Source of the DNA: Athripsodes cinereus
Lineage: Eukaryota; Arthropoda; Insecta; Trichoptera; Leptoceridae
DNA: 64,000 bases
Assembly: GCA_947579605.1 (NCBI GenBank)
Contig: OX388306.1
Span: 5,270,001 to 5,334,000 of the forward strand
Direction: 5' to 3'
In this document: in pieces, positions 54,780-64,000 of the stretch
Position numbering within the stretch: the stretch's first letter is position 1
How the letters are laid out: the number at the start of each line of letters is the position of its first letter
Translations under genes and position numbers: made by a program
The notes under the pieces: model-generated
What the model was told of the DNA's origin: nothing
What the model saw: the letters and a program-made list of their open reading frames with translations, nothing else
The model's database searches: none

Positions 54780-55103
54780 GTATCAATACGGGGCGTCCCT
54801 CTTTCAAAATACACCGTTCCTATGACAACGACATAAGAGCGCAGGGATTTTGTTGAACGTTTGATGAATGTACATGAGAACTGTAAGTTTGCTATTTGTC
54901 ACTAATTCTTATGTAACTATATTAATATTTCTAGCTGATTCTTATATGTGTCTTAATGTTATAGTTGAAATCCGACCCTCCGCACAAGCATTTAGTTGCT
55001 TATGGAGGGACCATTTTTACTGTGTGTAATATTATTTTGTTATTGTAATATCAATGTATTCTGTGTATTTATGAATGAAACAGAATAAATAAATAATAAA
55101 TAA
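54780..55103 (+). mobile_element. Retroposon 3' end with hairpin and (AATA)n tail
   Basis: A CCCTCCGCACAAGC...ATGGAGGG hairpin (54976-55009) is followed by TGTAATATTATTTTG and an AATAAATAAATAAT-type tail at 55083-55103. The layout is that of the 21.06- and 35.96-kb tails. Upstream, GGGGCGTCCCTCTTTC may be the end of a coding region, but no frame is convincing. Confidence 0.5.
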
Positions 55104-55109
55104 AATAAA

Positions 55110-55225
55110 AATAATGTCGTGGGAAGAGGTGACGCGATTGGCGCAGAGATTCTCTGAATGAAGGATGCTGGTTTCTGCCCTGTGCTCCCGAGAGGAGCGT
55201 TGATGGCAATGAAAAATAAAACGGT
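55110..55225 (+). mobile_element. LINE C-terminal remnant (low confidence)
   Basis: GAAGAGGTGACGCGATTGGC then TGGTTTCTGCCCTGTGCTCC and CGAGAGGAGC match the minus strand of 3.26-3.35 kb. A reading of EEVTRLAQR, then RMLVSALCSREER is LINE-like, but an in-frame stop lies between the two parts. The minus-strand ORF 55069-55296 crossing it is a shadow. Confidence 0.4.
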
Positions 55226-55804
55226 ATCAAACTTTTTCGAGCTTCCGATAATTCCATGAAATGTACGACTACGTTATGAAATGTGTACATCGTCATTATT
55301 GTTTAATATAATTTCAAATATTTGTAATAAAGTAGTTAATAAAAATATTGAAAAACTCACCCATATCGTGGTGCAGAAACATTACCATAAAGTAGTACTT
55401 ATGTTAGAAGCGAATTCCCCGTTTGCCGTTGCCCTCAGTAACCTATTTTCATTACTTTGTGTACTATTATAATGTACTTATTATGAGTTTGCAAAGTTCC
55501 TCTGTGGCATCGTTAGCGTATCTAGCATCGCTTTTCTATTACTATTCTTCAATTACTGGGCACGGTTGATGTTATTTTATTCAAGTGGGTTATAAAAATA
55601 ATATTTATTTTTTTACTATACCTGCCTCTCCTTTACGGTGAAATATTTTTTAAGACGGTGTAATTGCTTCATACTCTAATTTGAATCATACAGTTCATAT
55701 TTTTATGCAAATGGTGGATGTTATATCTACACACCTAGGCTTATTATTTAAATATGCTTAGGATGACGGTTATACTGATCTATTCCTTAAGTTCTTTAAT
55801 TTGG

Positions 55805-55965
55805 TTTTACTACTACTATACCAACATGGCATATCCAAAAGTGGGGTAGCCGGTAGGCTGCATGTGGGATATGTAAGCTATCCTCTTCGTGCCAATATAA
55901 AATCAAGACATTCAGGATGGGTGGCAAACTTCATCGCTGAATTTAAGATATAAAATGTCTTAAAT
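55805..55965 (-). repeat. R repeat copy with (CTA)n end
   Basis: CTACTACTATACCAACATGG, CATATCCAAAAGTGGGGTAG, CTATCCTCTTCGTGCCAATA and ATTCAGGATGGGTGGC match R in reverse; the trinucleotide tail is at 55809-55822. Confidence 0.65.
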
Positions 55966-55969
55966 TTGC

Positions 55970-56195
55970 TTTTACTATCAATAAGTTTATTTATTCATCA
56001 ATATTTCACAACTGTTTTACACTAAAATGAAAGGAACAGATAGAGAGATCCTGATTGTCTTATCTGATTGACTTATCAGCCTTTAGATCCAGATAAATCA
56101 AATTTTGATAATAGTGATAAAAATACCTAACAATAAAGGCATGCCACTAAGGGTCACTTTAACTCAACTAACTAATTCAAACCTTGAAATATCTC
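55970..56195. mobile_element. MITE, damaged copy 2 of the 44.2-kb family
   Basis: ATATTTCACAACTGTTTTAC, CATGCCACTAAGGGTCACT and CAAACCTTGAAATATC share blocks with 44207-44664. The left inverted end is gone. Confidence 0.45.
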
Positions 56196-56199
56196 TGCG

Positions 56200-57025
56200 T
56201 AAACCTCTCCATACCTAAATTATTACCTGTATATTTTATTTCTCTACTTCACCCTCTGTACGTGATGGTATATTTGTTACAAATTTTATGAGTTCTATTA
56301 CCTAACTTTTATTGATCTTTTTCCATTACAAAATTTTCATGGTATTTAAAATCAAACAACACTCTACTGTTTGTTCTTGAATATTTGAATACTTAATAGT
56401 ATCATAACAATTTTGTTTGTAATAATTATCGTCTATGGTTTCCGTTTCCATATTCAAATATTTTCTTTTTGATTTAACGAGGTTATATTTTCGAATGTAA
56501 TAATGGCTCATAAAATTGTATGGAAAATTGTGTGATGGTTTTTCTTCTTTACTCGTCAATTTCGTTCGAAATAATATGTCAATAAGTTTCGAAATTATAA
56601 ACTTTCGTTATGATTATATTGTTTTTAATTTCGATCTGTGTCTTATCGTTTTTTTCTTATTTGTTTCAGGTAAGACGAGAACAATTTACTGCATTCTATT
56701 GTGCTGAACTAACTACACAAAAAACCGAGTAAGTTTTGTCGAACACACTTTCCTCTAGCTATGTTTTATAGTTATGCTACGGAACAAAGCAAATATCAAT
56801 TGTGTAGATGACTGTATTTGTTTTATTGAAAATAAATCTAAAAGGGCTGTAATACCAATTAATTAGAGAACCATCTTTAAACAAACCGAATGAAATAAAA
56901 TATTTGTAAATATTCTAAATAAAATCCTCTTTCTTATAATATCTAACAACGATGTCTTATGAACTATGTAAATACAAGCCATTGTTTAAAATCCTTAATG
57001 ATTGTGTCTGTCTATCTATCTATTC
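56200..57025. other. No gene recognised
   Basis: AT-rich; ORFs at 56326-56559 and 56516-56707 are motif-free. Confidence 0.45.
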
Positions 57026-57030
57026 TATCT
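57005..57030. repeat. (CTAT)n microsatellite
   Basis: About six CTAT units; it forms the microsatellite tail of the RTE remnant that follows on the minus strand. Confidence 0.8.
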
Positions 57031-57660
57031 ATTCCCTCACGCCGTATCTCAAGTGGGGGAGGCAGAGAGAACGGAATGCCAATTAGATCTGTCCTTATAC
57101 ACTTCTTTCGCCTCCTCCACAGTGATACAATTTCTCAAGCACGCACGTCGATTTCTCTTACTCAAAACACGGCCGTCCTTGAGAATTTGATCTACATGTT
57201 CAAGCCATGTAGTTCCTCACATCCCTCCTTTCAGCCAAGTATATCCTCTTTGTCATTCTTTCCTCTTCCATTCGTTCCACATGACCAAACCATCTCAATT
57301 TTTTTTTTAAAAGATATATCTGGGTTTGTTATAAACCCAAATATAACCTTATACACCTTTCACACTAAGCTAAAAGCTTGTGCCGTGAAAGGGGAGTTTG
57401 CCGGCACCTGGAATCGAACCACGGACCCCATGTTCTGAAGGCCGAGACTCTACCTCCAGGCTACCGACGAACACGTCACGCATTCTATCCACAACGCTCC
57501 TCTTGCATCCACTCATTCTTCTAATATCCTCACTCTATCCACGCAACGTTTTACCAACCATCCTCCTCAGCGATCTCATCTCCACAGCATTTATTCCACT
57601 TTCGTCCTTCTTCAACCATGTCCACGTTTCGCTTGCATAAGTGTCGGTATCAGGATGGTA
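57030..57660 (-). pseudogene. RTE-type LINE C-terminus, split by a SINE
   Basis: On the minus strand, 57.05-57.18 kb encodes DGRVLSKRNRRACLRNCIT and then VEEAKEVYKDRSNWHSVL, ending SASPT and a stop. 57.48-57.65 kb encodes the preceding region, with a GINAVEMRS-like block around 57.58-57.60 kb. The SINE at 57.30-57.47 kb lies between. This part of the protein follows the RT domain. The 3' UTR is short and ends GGCGTGAGGG plus tetranucleotides. Frameshifts make it dead. ORFs 56959-57438 and 57398-57640 cross the element and SINE antisense and are not genes. Confidence 0.7.
57300..57474 (-). mobile_element. tRNA-derived SINE inside RTE remnant
   Basis: Reverse orientation: GTTCGTCGGTAGCCTGGAGG (box A region), GTGGTTCGATTCC (box B), CAGGTGCCGGCAAACTCCCC, TTTCACGGCACAAGC, TTTTAGCTTAGTGTGAAAGG, GGGTTTATAACAAACCCAG and an A-rich tail. 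Both Pol III boxes match the tRNA consensus well. The RTE sequence resumes on both sides. Confidence 0.82.
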
Positions 57661-57664
57661 TTGT

Positions 57665-58765
57665 GCACTAGCTGATATGATTGTGTCTAGTTTGATAATG
57701 ATTGTGTCTAGTCTAGTTTGAGAAATAAAGTTTATAAGTCCTAGGGCAATTTTCAGTAATTTGCTTCGCCAACAGACACATTTTCAGAGAACATAATTCA
57801 ATTGAAACGTGAATAAGATTTCATCATACTGTGATGGAGATCAATACATAAATGATATTACAGTTTTTTTTCTTTCACATTTCATATCCGAACGTCTTTC
57901 ATCTACAATCATATCTGATTTCAATTCAGAAATTCGTTTATTCGTCGGAAATTCACAGCGTAGGTAATATAATATTATTATCTGTAGGTGCTCAATTCAT
58001 ATTATTTATTAAATGTTGGTGTGTATGTATGCACACTTCATTTCTGCTGAATATACTGTTGAAATGTATACCCATTATACAATATTATTTCCTCTCAGAC
58101 ATGGGAGTAGTAGGTACAGTACACACTCTTTACCCAACGTTATCGTTAGGTAGAAATAGCATGTTCACTTGTGTCTGTTCAATTATATTGATTTATTATT
58201 GTTACTTTTTCGTTCTTTCGCTTTGCTAAATGTTAGTATGTATCAAGTTATATTATTATTTGAATTGCACCGCGTATCGTTTCTGTATTCCCAGATGCAA
58301 ATATTAACATTTTCTTCCCTTTCGTTTTTTGGCACGGTCAGTGTTCTATGTATGTGTGTATAGGTACCGTCTACATTTTTTATACTATTTATTTTCTTTC
58401 GCTGCTCTTTACAGGAGGGACATATCGTATTTTTATAGTTAATATACGTAGTAATTGGTGTATGTATTTTATGGATCTTTTACTCTTTCTCAGAGTCTCC
58501 TTCCTGTTTGTTGGTACAGTTCGACACATTTTCCGATACATAATTTCCTGGCGTCCTATTTAATCCAAACATACAGTATTTTGTTCCTATATACAATATA
58601 GCAGTAAAGACTGGCACTCACGATTGAAATGCCCATTTTAATCTGGCCTGCTAGCCATGTCTAGTGTGAGAATAGAGTTATACCGATAGTTAATATTCAA
58701 AATCGGTAGAATCAAATTTGCGACAATAATTTCTTACAAGAGCATTCGAAATTTTGGCAATGGGA
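57665..58765. other. No gene recognised
   Basis: The ORFs at 57852-58229, 58169-58363 and 58348-58563 are strongly hydrophobic (Phe/Ile/Leu/Cys-rich from T-rich DNA) and carry no motif. They overlap each other in different frames, as expected of chance ORFs. Confidence 0.45.
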
Positions 58766-58767
58766 TT

Positions 58768-58880
58768 ATACATACATACATACCATCACGCCGCTTCTCT
58801 TGTGGGATAGGCAGAAAGTATCGAGCACTACTTCCTTCTATCCTTGAATACACCTTTCGCTTCCTTCACAAATCGTCATC
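58768..58880 (-). mobile_element. RTE-type LINE 3' end
   Basis: CATACATACATACCATCACG, CCGCTTCTCTTGTGGGATAG and GCAGAAAG match the 3' end of the RTE family on the minus strand, with a tetranucleotide tail. The coding part behind it is degraded (GAAGCGAAAGGTGTATTC). Confidence 0.55.
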
Positions 58881-59086
58881 TCAAAATTTACTGGTTTTGA
58901 GTTATTTGTTCCCGATGTTTGTCTTTAATCTTTGAATAATAATTATGAGTTAAGTAAGAGGCTATTTTGGACTTACTGTAATCAAAGCGTTTCTATAATA
59001 TATGTATAACGATTATTTCCATCCTTCTGAGTGTAATGCTACGATTTTAAATTGTTTGAATGTAGTATTGAGTCCACGATATTATA

Positions 59087-59704
59087 CAGTAGAAGTCCGA
59101 TAATCCGGCACGTTCGGGACCGGCTCGGTGCCGGATTATCGAAAATTCCGGTCTATCGGGCGGTAATTATAAGAACAATTAGGTTAATAATTAAACTACA
59201 AATACAGTGTGCAAATACATACAACAAAGTTTATTTTCATTTCATATAATGTATGTACACGTACTCTAAAACATATTTCACTTAGATTTAAAAATTCATG
59301 AATGGCTTTTTGTTTTCTTGACTTATGGCGTTTAGTATAAAATTTATTTCTAATGATATGGAAATCAATAATTTCTGAAGCACTGTAGCTAGTACTAGCC
59401 TCAGCAAAAGAGATAAACTTATTTAGTGATTCTACAGCTTTTGCCCAGCTGATTTTTCCTTTTCTTTCGTTTCGGTATCTGAGTCACTTTCTTCAAGATT
59501 TTGAGTATTGAGGGTTTACTACAATGTTTATAACAATACCGAGCGCTTACGGATGATCCCGAAAACTTCCGAATAGCTCTCGAGCTTTTTTATTTGCTTT
59601 AAAGACACTTTTGGAAAAAAACAAAATTTTAACAATTTTCCGGAGCGATGCCGGACTATCGGGCATTCCGGACTGTTGGATGCCGGGCTAAAGGACTTCT
59701 ACTG
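59087..59704. mobile_element. pogo/Tigger-type element, deleted copy
   Basis: CAGTAGAAGTCCGATAATCC at the left and its counterpart at the right (GGACTTCTACTG at the edge) are inverted repeats, with TA on both outer sides (59085-59086 and 59705-59706). Ends starting CAGT and TA duplication are typical of pogo/Tigger (Tc1/mariner superfamily). The inner repeats continue with CCGGCA / TGCCGG. A C-terminal transposase remnant lies inside on the minus strand. At 618 bp it is an internally deleted, non-autonomous copy. Confidence 0.85.
59196..59505 (-). pseudogene. Tigger/Jerky-type transposase C-terminal remnant
   Basis: The minus strand reads NLEESDSDTETK, then after a one-base shift KGKISWAKAVESLNKFISFA, followed by a run with FHIIRNKFYTKRHKSRKQKA and a stop at 59196-59198. 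In Tigger and Jerky proteins an acidic stretch followed by ISxxEAxxALxxxxxxxE and a basic end forms the C-terminus after the DDE core. That agrees in order and character. The DNA-binding part and the DDE residues are gone. Confidence 0.65.
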
Positions 59705-59814
59705 TACTTCGAAAAATTTCGATATATTTTGTTCGATAATGTCATTTATTAATTATCTTTCAAACACCTGCCGTTGTTCTATGCTAATAATGCGCCTAAA
59801 ACTATCAACGGCCG

Positions 59815-59955
59815 GTGATAATTTTAACCAGGTATAATGTCGGAACAACGCTAATCCCTGTTTGTGAGTGACATATCTGAACATAACTGTCGGAATAGTA
59901 GTTATTCCATGATTTTTAGTACGAGTTTTAAAGTATTAACGCTCCAGTACTAACG
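59815..59955 (+). repeat. Dispersed repeat P, copy 2
   Basis: ATAATTTTAACCAGGTATAA, CTGTTTGTGAGTGACATA and GTAGTTATTCCATGATTTTT match 26.83-26.93 kb. Confidence 0.5.
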
Positions 59956-59959
59956 TAAC

Positions 59960-60470
59960 GGCCAAATGTTTCCCGGTTTTCTTTGCTTTGGTGCAATAAA
60001 CAGTTCGGAATCATTTTACATCTGGGGATGGAAAATTGAAAATGTTTTTCGCAACTTTACAACTGTTTGTTTTAGATGCCACCTAGTTTAGGTTTTTGTT
60101 TTTACGTACCTACCTACTATTTCTGTTGTGGGCTTATCGAGATAATCGATATGTTCGTGAAGCTTCTAGGACTCTCGGAAATGATCAAGATATATTAAAG
60201 TTTTTCATTGGCCGATCACATACCCACTTAGACTAGTGTTATGAAATTTGTCTATGTTTCCAGTTGATATCATTGTGTACTTTTTTTAATACTATTGAAT
60301 ATGAGATGTGTGGAACATTCCTACATGTAGGGTTTAATTAATGTGAATATAATGGAAAAAAATATATATGCAGGAATAATATAGGTATGCAAAAATAAGG
60401 AAATGTTTTTGAAAACTGAATAACTCCACCAAATTATTTGATGAATTTTCATGTTCTTTCAGCACTTTTT
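59960..60470. other. No gene recognised
   Basis: No ORF or repeat recognised. Confidence 0.4.
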
Positions 60471-60474
60471 CATT

Positions 60475-60735
60475 AATGTATGCATACTATCACTGCAGTC
60501 GCTTAGCCAGCGGACCAACTGTAAAATAAACATGCGAATTCCCCTCTCCTTTTCAATTAAATTTAAGACATCCAGGATAGGTGGCAGCCACATGATCGCT
60601 TAACTGATGTTCAGTGTTAAGTGTTTTCTTTGTGTCGTGTTTTACGAATATCTGTATTATACAGGACACTGAAAAACTGACAGAAAGACTGGGAGACACG
60701 TCCTTTGCTGGGGACTTCACGGAAGACAGGACAGT
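60475..60735 (-). repeat. R repeat copy
   Basis: TATCACTGCAGTCGCTTAGC, CAGCGGACCAACTG, AAGACATCCAGGATAGGTGG, CAGGACACTGAAAAACTGAC and AGAAAGACTGGGAGACACGT cover nearly all of R in reverse. The ORFs across it are chance. Confidence 0.65.
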
Positions 60736-60948
60736 ACAAAATGTTATGCCAATTAGTCGATTGATGGAAAGACTGTTTAACTCAATTAGTCCGCGACAAT
60801 AATGTGTAATATTGTACTTGACAACTCTGACGTAGTAAAAAGTTTCCAAATGAGTTTTTACATGTACAGTTCAGCAGTGAGTGCTACTTGTGGTTGGTTC
60901 TTATTGTTTTTGTTGAAGTTTTACGAATATTATTTCGCTTCTGGGTGT

Positions 60949-61376
60949 ATAACCCTCTCGCTATCAAAATTCATCGGAGAGTCCTGGATTTTTTTTACAT
61001 GTAAAATGATCATGTGTATTTTGGGTGATTTTTGTATTTCTTTTTAATTACCTTTTGCCGTTTTCGTGAAAAGTTCATGTGTCTAAAAATGGATATCGGT
61101 AGTTTAAGGACACGTTACAAACTCTTCAATGTTATTACTATTTTTTTTGTATTTCAATTTTTTATTCAATAGTCTTATAGATGGAGATCGTGGCCAAAAA
61201 AATAAATCCAAAGATAAATAAAAAATAGCTCATAATTTAGTGGCTCTAACAGAAAAATGATTATTCCACCATATAAAACCAACCTTTCAAAATGATTTCA
61301 GCAAAAACCTTTTTTAAGATTTAATTAAAAAAAAATATATGTGCATGTTCGGGCACGCTGGTAATGAGAGGGATAA
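60949..61376. mobile_element. piggyBac-type element, copy 2
   Basis: ATAA stands at both ends (60949-60952 and 61373-61376) in place of TTAA. The left terminus is CCCTCTCGCTATCAAAA and the right is GGTAATGAGAGGG. The inner CCACCATATAAAACCAACC and the GGCACGCTGG subterminal block match the copy at 38.95 kb. The element is 428 bp and non-coding. Confidence 0.65.
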
Positions 61377-61574
61377 AGTACTGAATTGCTACTTGACTAC
61401 TCACTGCTTGTAACGCAATGCGGTGAAGCTGAGTTGAAAGTTTTTCAGTAGTGTTGTCTGACTTGTGAAAATATTGAGTTCATATACTTGTGTAAATATC
61501 CCTGTGGTTTCTCAACTATCAAACCTACATATATTTTTTTTTTATGTTTATTTAATTATTATTAAAAATAATAG

Positions 61575-61905
61575 TTTATGAAAATGGAATGAGCAGATGC
61601 AAGAGGAATGTTGTGGATAGAGGATATGTTAATGAGTTACGATGTGGTTTGGATAAGTGGAATGAATTATTGATGAAAGGATGGTAAATGTGATGTATTT
61701 ATTTGATAAATATGAAAACCACGTGGTCTGATCACGTGGATCAAATTTTCAAGAACAGGCGTATGTTAAGTGAGATAAATCAACATACATGAATGAGAAA
61801 ATTATAAATTTTGTGATATAGAAAAAAAAACATAAAATTATGTAAGGATAGATATAAGGCATTCTATTCTCTCTTAGGTTTCGGCGTGAGGGTACAGTAC
61901 AGTAA
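61575..61905 (+). pseudogene. RTE-type LINE C-terminal remnant
   Basis: Plus-strand frames give CKRNVVDRGYVNE, then SDHVDQIFKNRRMLSEI and, near 61837-61875, KLCKDRYKAFYSLLG. The order matches the 57-kb RTE copy (D.R..Q.LKDGRVLSKRN ... YKDRSNWHSVLS). It ends in GGCGTGAGGGTACAGTACAG. Many stops are present. Confidence 0.5.
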
Positions 61906-61999
61906 GAATAGTTTTGAAAGTCCAAGACCATTGAATGGTGATACTCGTATCAACTGTTTGGAAACTTTATCAATATATCCACTTACCAAAAGCGTAGAT

Positions 62000-62175
62000 C
62001 TTTCAGCTATGATACATGGTATCTTTCTCTTGTCTTTTTCCTCGTCTCGTAGGATGGTGGCAGCAGATGCTCCTCTGGATAGTGTCTCTCCATTTGTGTT
62101 TGTCCTTTTGTCCTGAGCCGTGCATAGAGCGTCCCGAGAAAAAGATCCTGTTGTCTTCTGGATTATATCGCTCCA
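62000..62175 (-). pseudogene. LINE C-terminal remnant
   Basis: The minus strand reads RWSDIIQKTTGSFSRDALCT, then AQDK with a frame change after it. RWSD.I....G..W...AQDR..WR is the usual pattern before the end of RTE-like LINE proteins. A shorter copy is at 8.87 kb. The plus-strand ORFs 61886-62116 and 62016-62207 are shadows. Confidence 0.55.
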
Positions 62176-62179
62176 CCTT

Positions 62180-63530
62180 AGTTGGCGTATTTGAAATATT
62201 AAATTAATGTTTGTTATAGTTTTTGTTTCTTTTACAAAGATGTGATAAGAAACCCTAAGAATCAGGTGAAACCGTGCCCATATTTTATGATGAGAATTTT
62301 GGTTTATTATGTACGATTATCATGTTAGTACAATATTATATTGTCATAAAATAAACATTATGACGAATGATACAGACAACCTCGCCTAGTCACTGCGGGT
62401 TTTTTTCGCATTAAAGTAGGTTATGTATCGAAACAAAATACATTTTCATTTTTACAATCACGTTTTATTTCTGTAAGCATTTTGCAAGGACGTTGTTTAT
62501 AGATATTTTTTAACGGGATAATTATTTTTGAATACTTTATGGAGTGGTCAACAGATGTCTAAAGTTTAATAAGGTTGTTGGATTGTTACATCGTTAAATC
62601 ATTATATTCAGCTGTTATCGACTGCTAATTAATCGTCTTTCTTTCTTTTCATTTGTTCGACTACACATCCTTATAAAAACACAGTTTTACAAAATAATAT
62701 AAAATGCAAAATAGGTATTGAGATGATTTGCGGAGGCGAGATTATTAATAAATGTAGTTTTTTATTATTATTCTATTAATAAAAAACAAACAAACAGCTT
62801 TGACATATATAGTATAACTTAAATATTGCATGGTTCATAAGCCAGTCAAGTTTGTTAAATTATTTTACTTAATATTTTTAACACCATGTTTTTTTCTACT
62901 TCTTCAATGTGATCATGTCTAATGTTTTGGATGATGTGTGCTTGCTGATCTAATGATATGAAGCCATAAAACTACCCCTAAGGCATTTGATATCACGAAT
63001 TCATCGATAATGCTCGTCACCCTTTTGAATTTCTTATTTTTTTTCAGTAAGACAAGGTTGTTTATCTATTATGTAAGATATTTTGAAACTGCGGTCTAAG
63101 ACGCAGGCAATCAATTGGATGTCAACCTTGGCTCGTTAGCTCGATAGAAATTCAGCGGGATAACCTGCAATAAATAACTCTTTTTTTACTATTCATCACA
63201 AATTGAGAAGCACTATAGTTGGTTGATTGAGAGGTAGTTAGCTAGATAAATATGTGATAATATTTTATATTTTGAGCATTGCAGCCTTATGTCGGGGGTT
63301 GGTAGTTTGCCAAGACCTTCAGTGGAATGGTGTCGAGGCGCCCTTCGCTGTCTCACTGACCTACTAAATAAAGTAGTAAATATGTCTATTTGTATTTATA
63401 TAATTAACATACATTGTATTAATCTTATAAAAATGTTAGGTACGTTAATCATGAACAGTTCTCGTATAACAAATACATACTTACACAGTTACAATTATGA
63501 AATATGTACTGATAGTGTAAAGTATTTATG
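62180..63530. other. No gene recognised
   Basis: AT-rich. The ORF at 63289-63642 (117 codons) starts in unique sequence and runs into the R repeat at 63.54 kb; it has no motif and is probably chance. Confidence 0.45.
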
Positions 63531-63537
63531 TATATAT

Positions 63538-63652
63538 TGTATCCTGAATGTCTTAATTTTATATTGGCACGAAGAGGATAGCTTGCTTGTTTATTGCATG
63601 CGGCTGATTTGCTGGTTACCCCACTTGTGGGTTGTGCCGTGATTGGATAGCA
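63538..63652 (+). repeat. R repeat 3' part
   Basis: TGTATCCTGAATGTCTTAAT, TTGGCACGAAGAGGATAGC, TTGCTGGTTACCCCACTTGT and GGGTTGTGCCGTGATTGGAT match the 3' half of R; the TAG tail is short. Confidence 0.6.
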
Positions 63653-63664
63653 GTGTATTGTTAG

Positions 63665-63860
63665 AAATAAATTAAACTTTTGTATAGTACATCCACGATG
63701 ATTTAATTGATCGCGAGCCGGGTTTCATGAGTTTCCGATCTCATCATCAGGCTAACGTAAAGTGAATTTATCATTACGTTACAAAAGTGTTTTTTCTTTT
63801 TCTAATAATTTACACCAACTTATACCAAGTATCGTCGGTCAAAATTGACTTGAATAAATA
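63665..63860 (-). repeat. H2 repeat with hammerhead-core-like motif
   Basis: On the minus strand, TTTACGTTAGCCTGATGA has CTGATGA at 63744-63750, then a TGAG...CTCA stem, GAAA (63723-63726) and CCCGGCTCGCGATCAATTAA. It shares more than 100 bases with the 21.5-kb copy, including upstream GACCGAC...ACTTGGT. Confidence 0.6.
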
Positions 63861-63902
63861 TAAAAATTATGCTATACCTACGATAATAGTAGTATAGTAT
63901 AA

Positions 63903-64000
63903 GAGTTCGTCGGTAGCCTGGGGGTAGAGTCTCGGCCTTCAGAACAAGGGGTCCGTGGTTCAATCCCAGGTGCCGCCAAAAAAAAAAATAAGAAGGCTTT
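63903..64000 (+). mobile_element. tRNA-derived SINE, head and short A-rich end, at window edge
   Basis: GAGTTCGTCGGTAGCCTGGG carries box A (TAGCCTGGGGG at 63914). GTGGTTCAATCCC carries box B (63957-63967). CAGGTGCCGCC is then followed at once by an A run, so the body seen in other copies is missing or lies elsewhere. The A/B spacing fits an internal Pol III promoter. The tRNA species of origin could not be named, since the cloverleaf is not complete. Confidence 0.75.

Noticed and set aside
56959..57438. 159-codon plus ORF
   Set aside because: It reads antisense through the RTE remnant and the SINE.
57852..58563. Three hydrophobic ORFs, possible membrane proteins
   Set aside because: They overlap in different frames, come from T-rich DNA and have no motif.
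63289..63642. 117-codon ORF near the right end
   Set aside because: It runs into an R repeat and shows no motif.
63903..63975. tRNA gene
   Set aside because: A and B boxes are present but acceptor ends do not pair and the unit is repeated in several damaged copies with A-rich tails, so it is a SINE head.
1..64000. LTR retrotransposon, endogenous virus or bacterial insertion
   Set aside because: No paired LTRs, gag/pol/env order, viral core genes or bacterial operon structure were seen.

Overview
This is AT-rich eukaryotic nuclear DNA, most likely from an insect. The evidence is dozens of insect-type transposon remnants (RTE-, CR1/L2- and RNase H-bearing LINEs, tRNA-derived SINEs, piggyBac-, hAT-, pogo/Tigger- and THAP/P-type DNA elements), many short microsatellites, and the absence of any bacterial-style operon. 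The RTE 3' ends and the SINE/LINE tails resemble those common in Lepidoptera and Hemiptera, but the order cannot be fixed from the sequence alone. No host protein-coding gene could be recognised. The long ORFs with real similarity all belong to mobile elements, so the window reads as an intergenic or intronic transposon graveyard.

Layout. 0-1 kb: minus-strand fossil of a transposase-like protein. 1.5-6.2 kb: SINE scrap, LINE tails, a hAT-like element (3.49-4.33 kb) inserted in an older repeat, a THAP-domain DNA transposon with 16-bp terminal inverted repeats (4.44-5.83 kb), and a LINE RT remnant. 7.7-12.7 kb: foldback repeats, a LINE endonuclease fragment, a CA microsatellite, and copies of a dispersed repeat I call R. 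13-18 kb: mostly unique sequence with several CpG-rich patches and one plausible TATA promoter plus splice-acceptor signal (17.1-17.3 kb). 18-32 kb: LINE/SINE tails, a degenerate tandem array, a SINE carrying a nested insertion, small MITEs and RTE remnants. 32.5-34.1 kb: a CR1/L2 LINE RT gene with one frameshift. 35-44 kb: a full SINE, a hAT-type MITE, a piggyBac-type element, an almost perfect 38-bp hairpin, and nested repeats. 44-53 kb: another MITE, then three substantial LINE copies: an RTE-like RT with one stop codon (45.3-46.7 kb), an RTE-like RT with an 11-bp target-site duplication (49.27-50.51 kb), and an RNase H LINE 3' end with a 12-bp duplication and a 23-nt poly-T (52.04-52.99 kb). 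54-64 kb: LINE tails, an RTE remnant split by a SINE, a pogo/Tigger element with TA duplication and a transposase C-terminal remnant, a second piggyBac-type element, and a SINE cut by the window edge.

How the parts relate. The story is one of nested insertion. SINEs sit in RTE fragments, RTE copies sit in older LINE fragments, and small retroposed pieces sit in R repeats. The R repeat ends in an RTE-like tail, so it was probably moved by RTE machinery. The tRNA-derived SINE ends in A-rich sequence, so a poly-A LINE such as the one at 52 kb is a possible driver. The least decayed elements are those at 32.6, 45.3, 49.3 and 52.2 kb.
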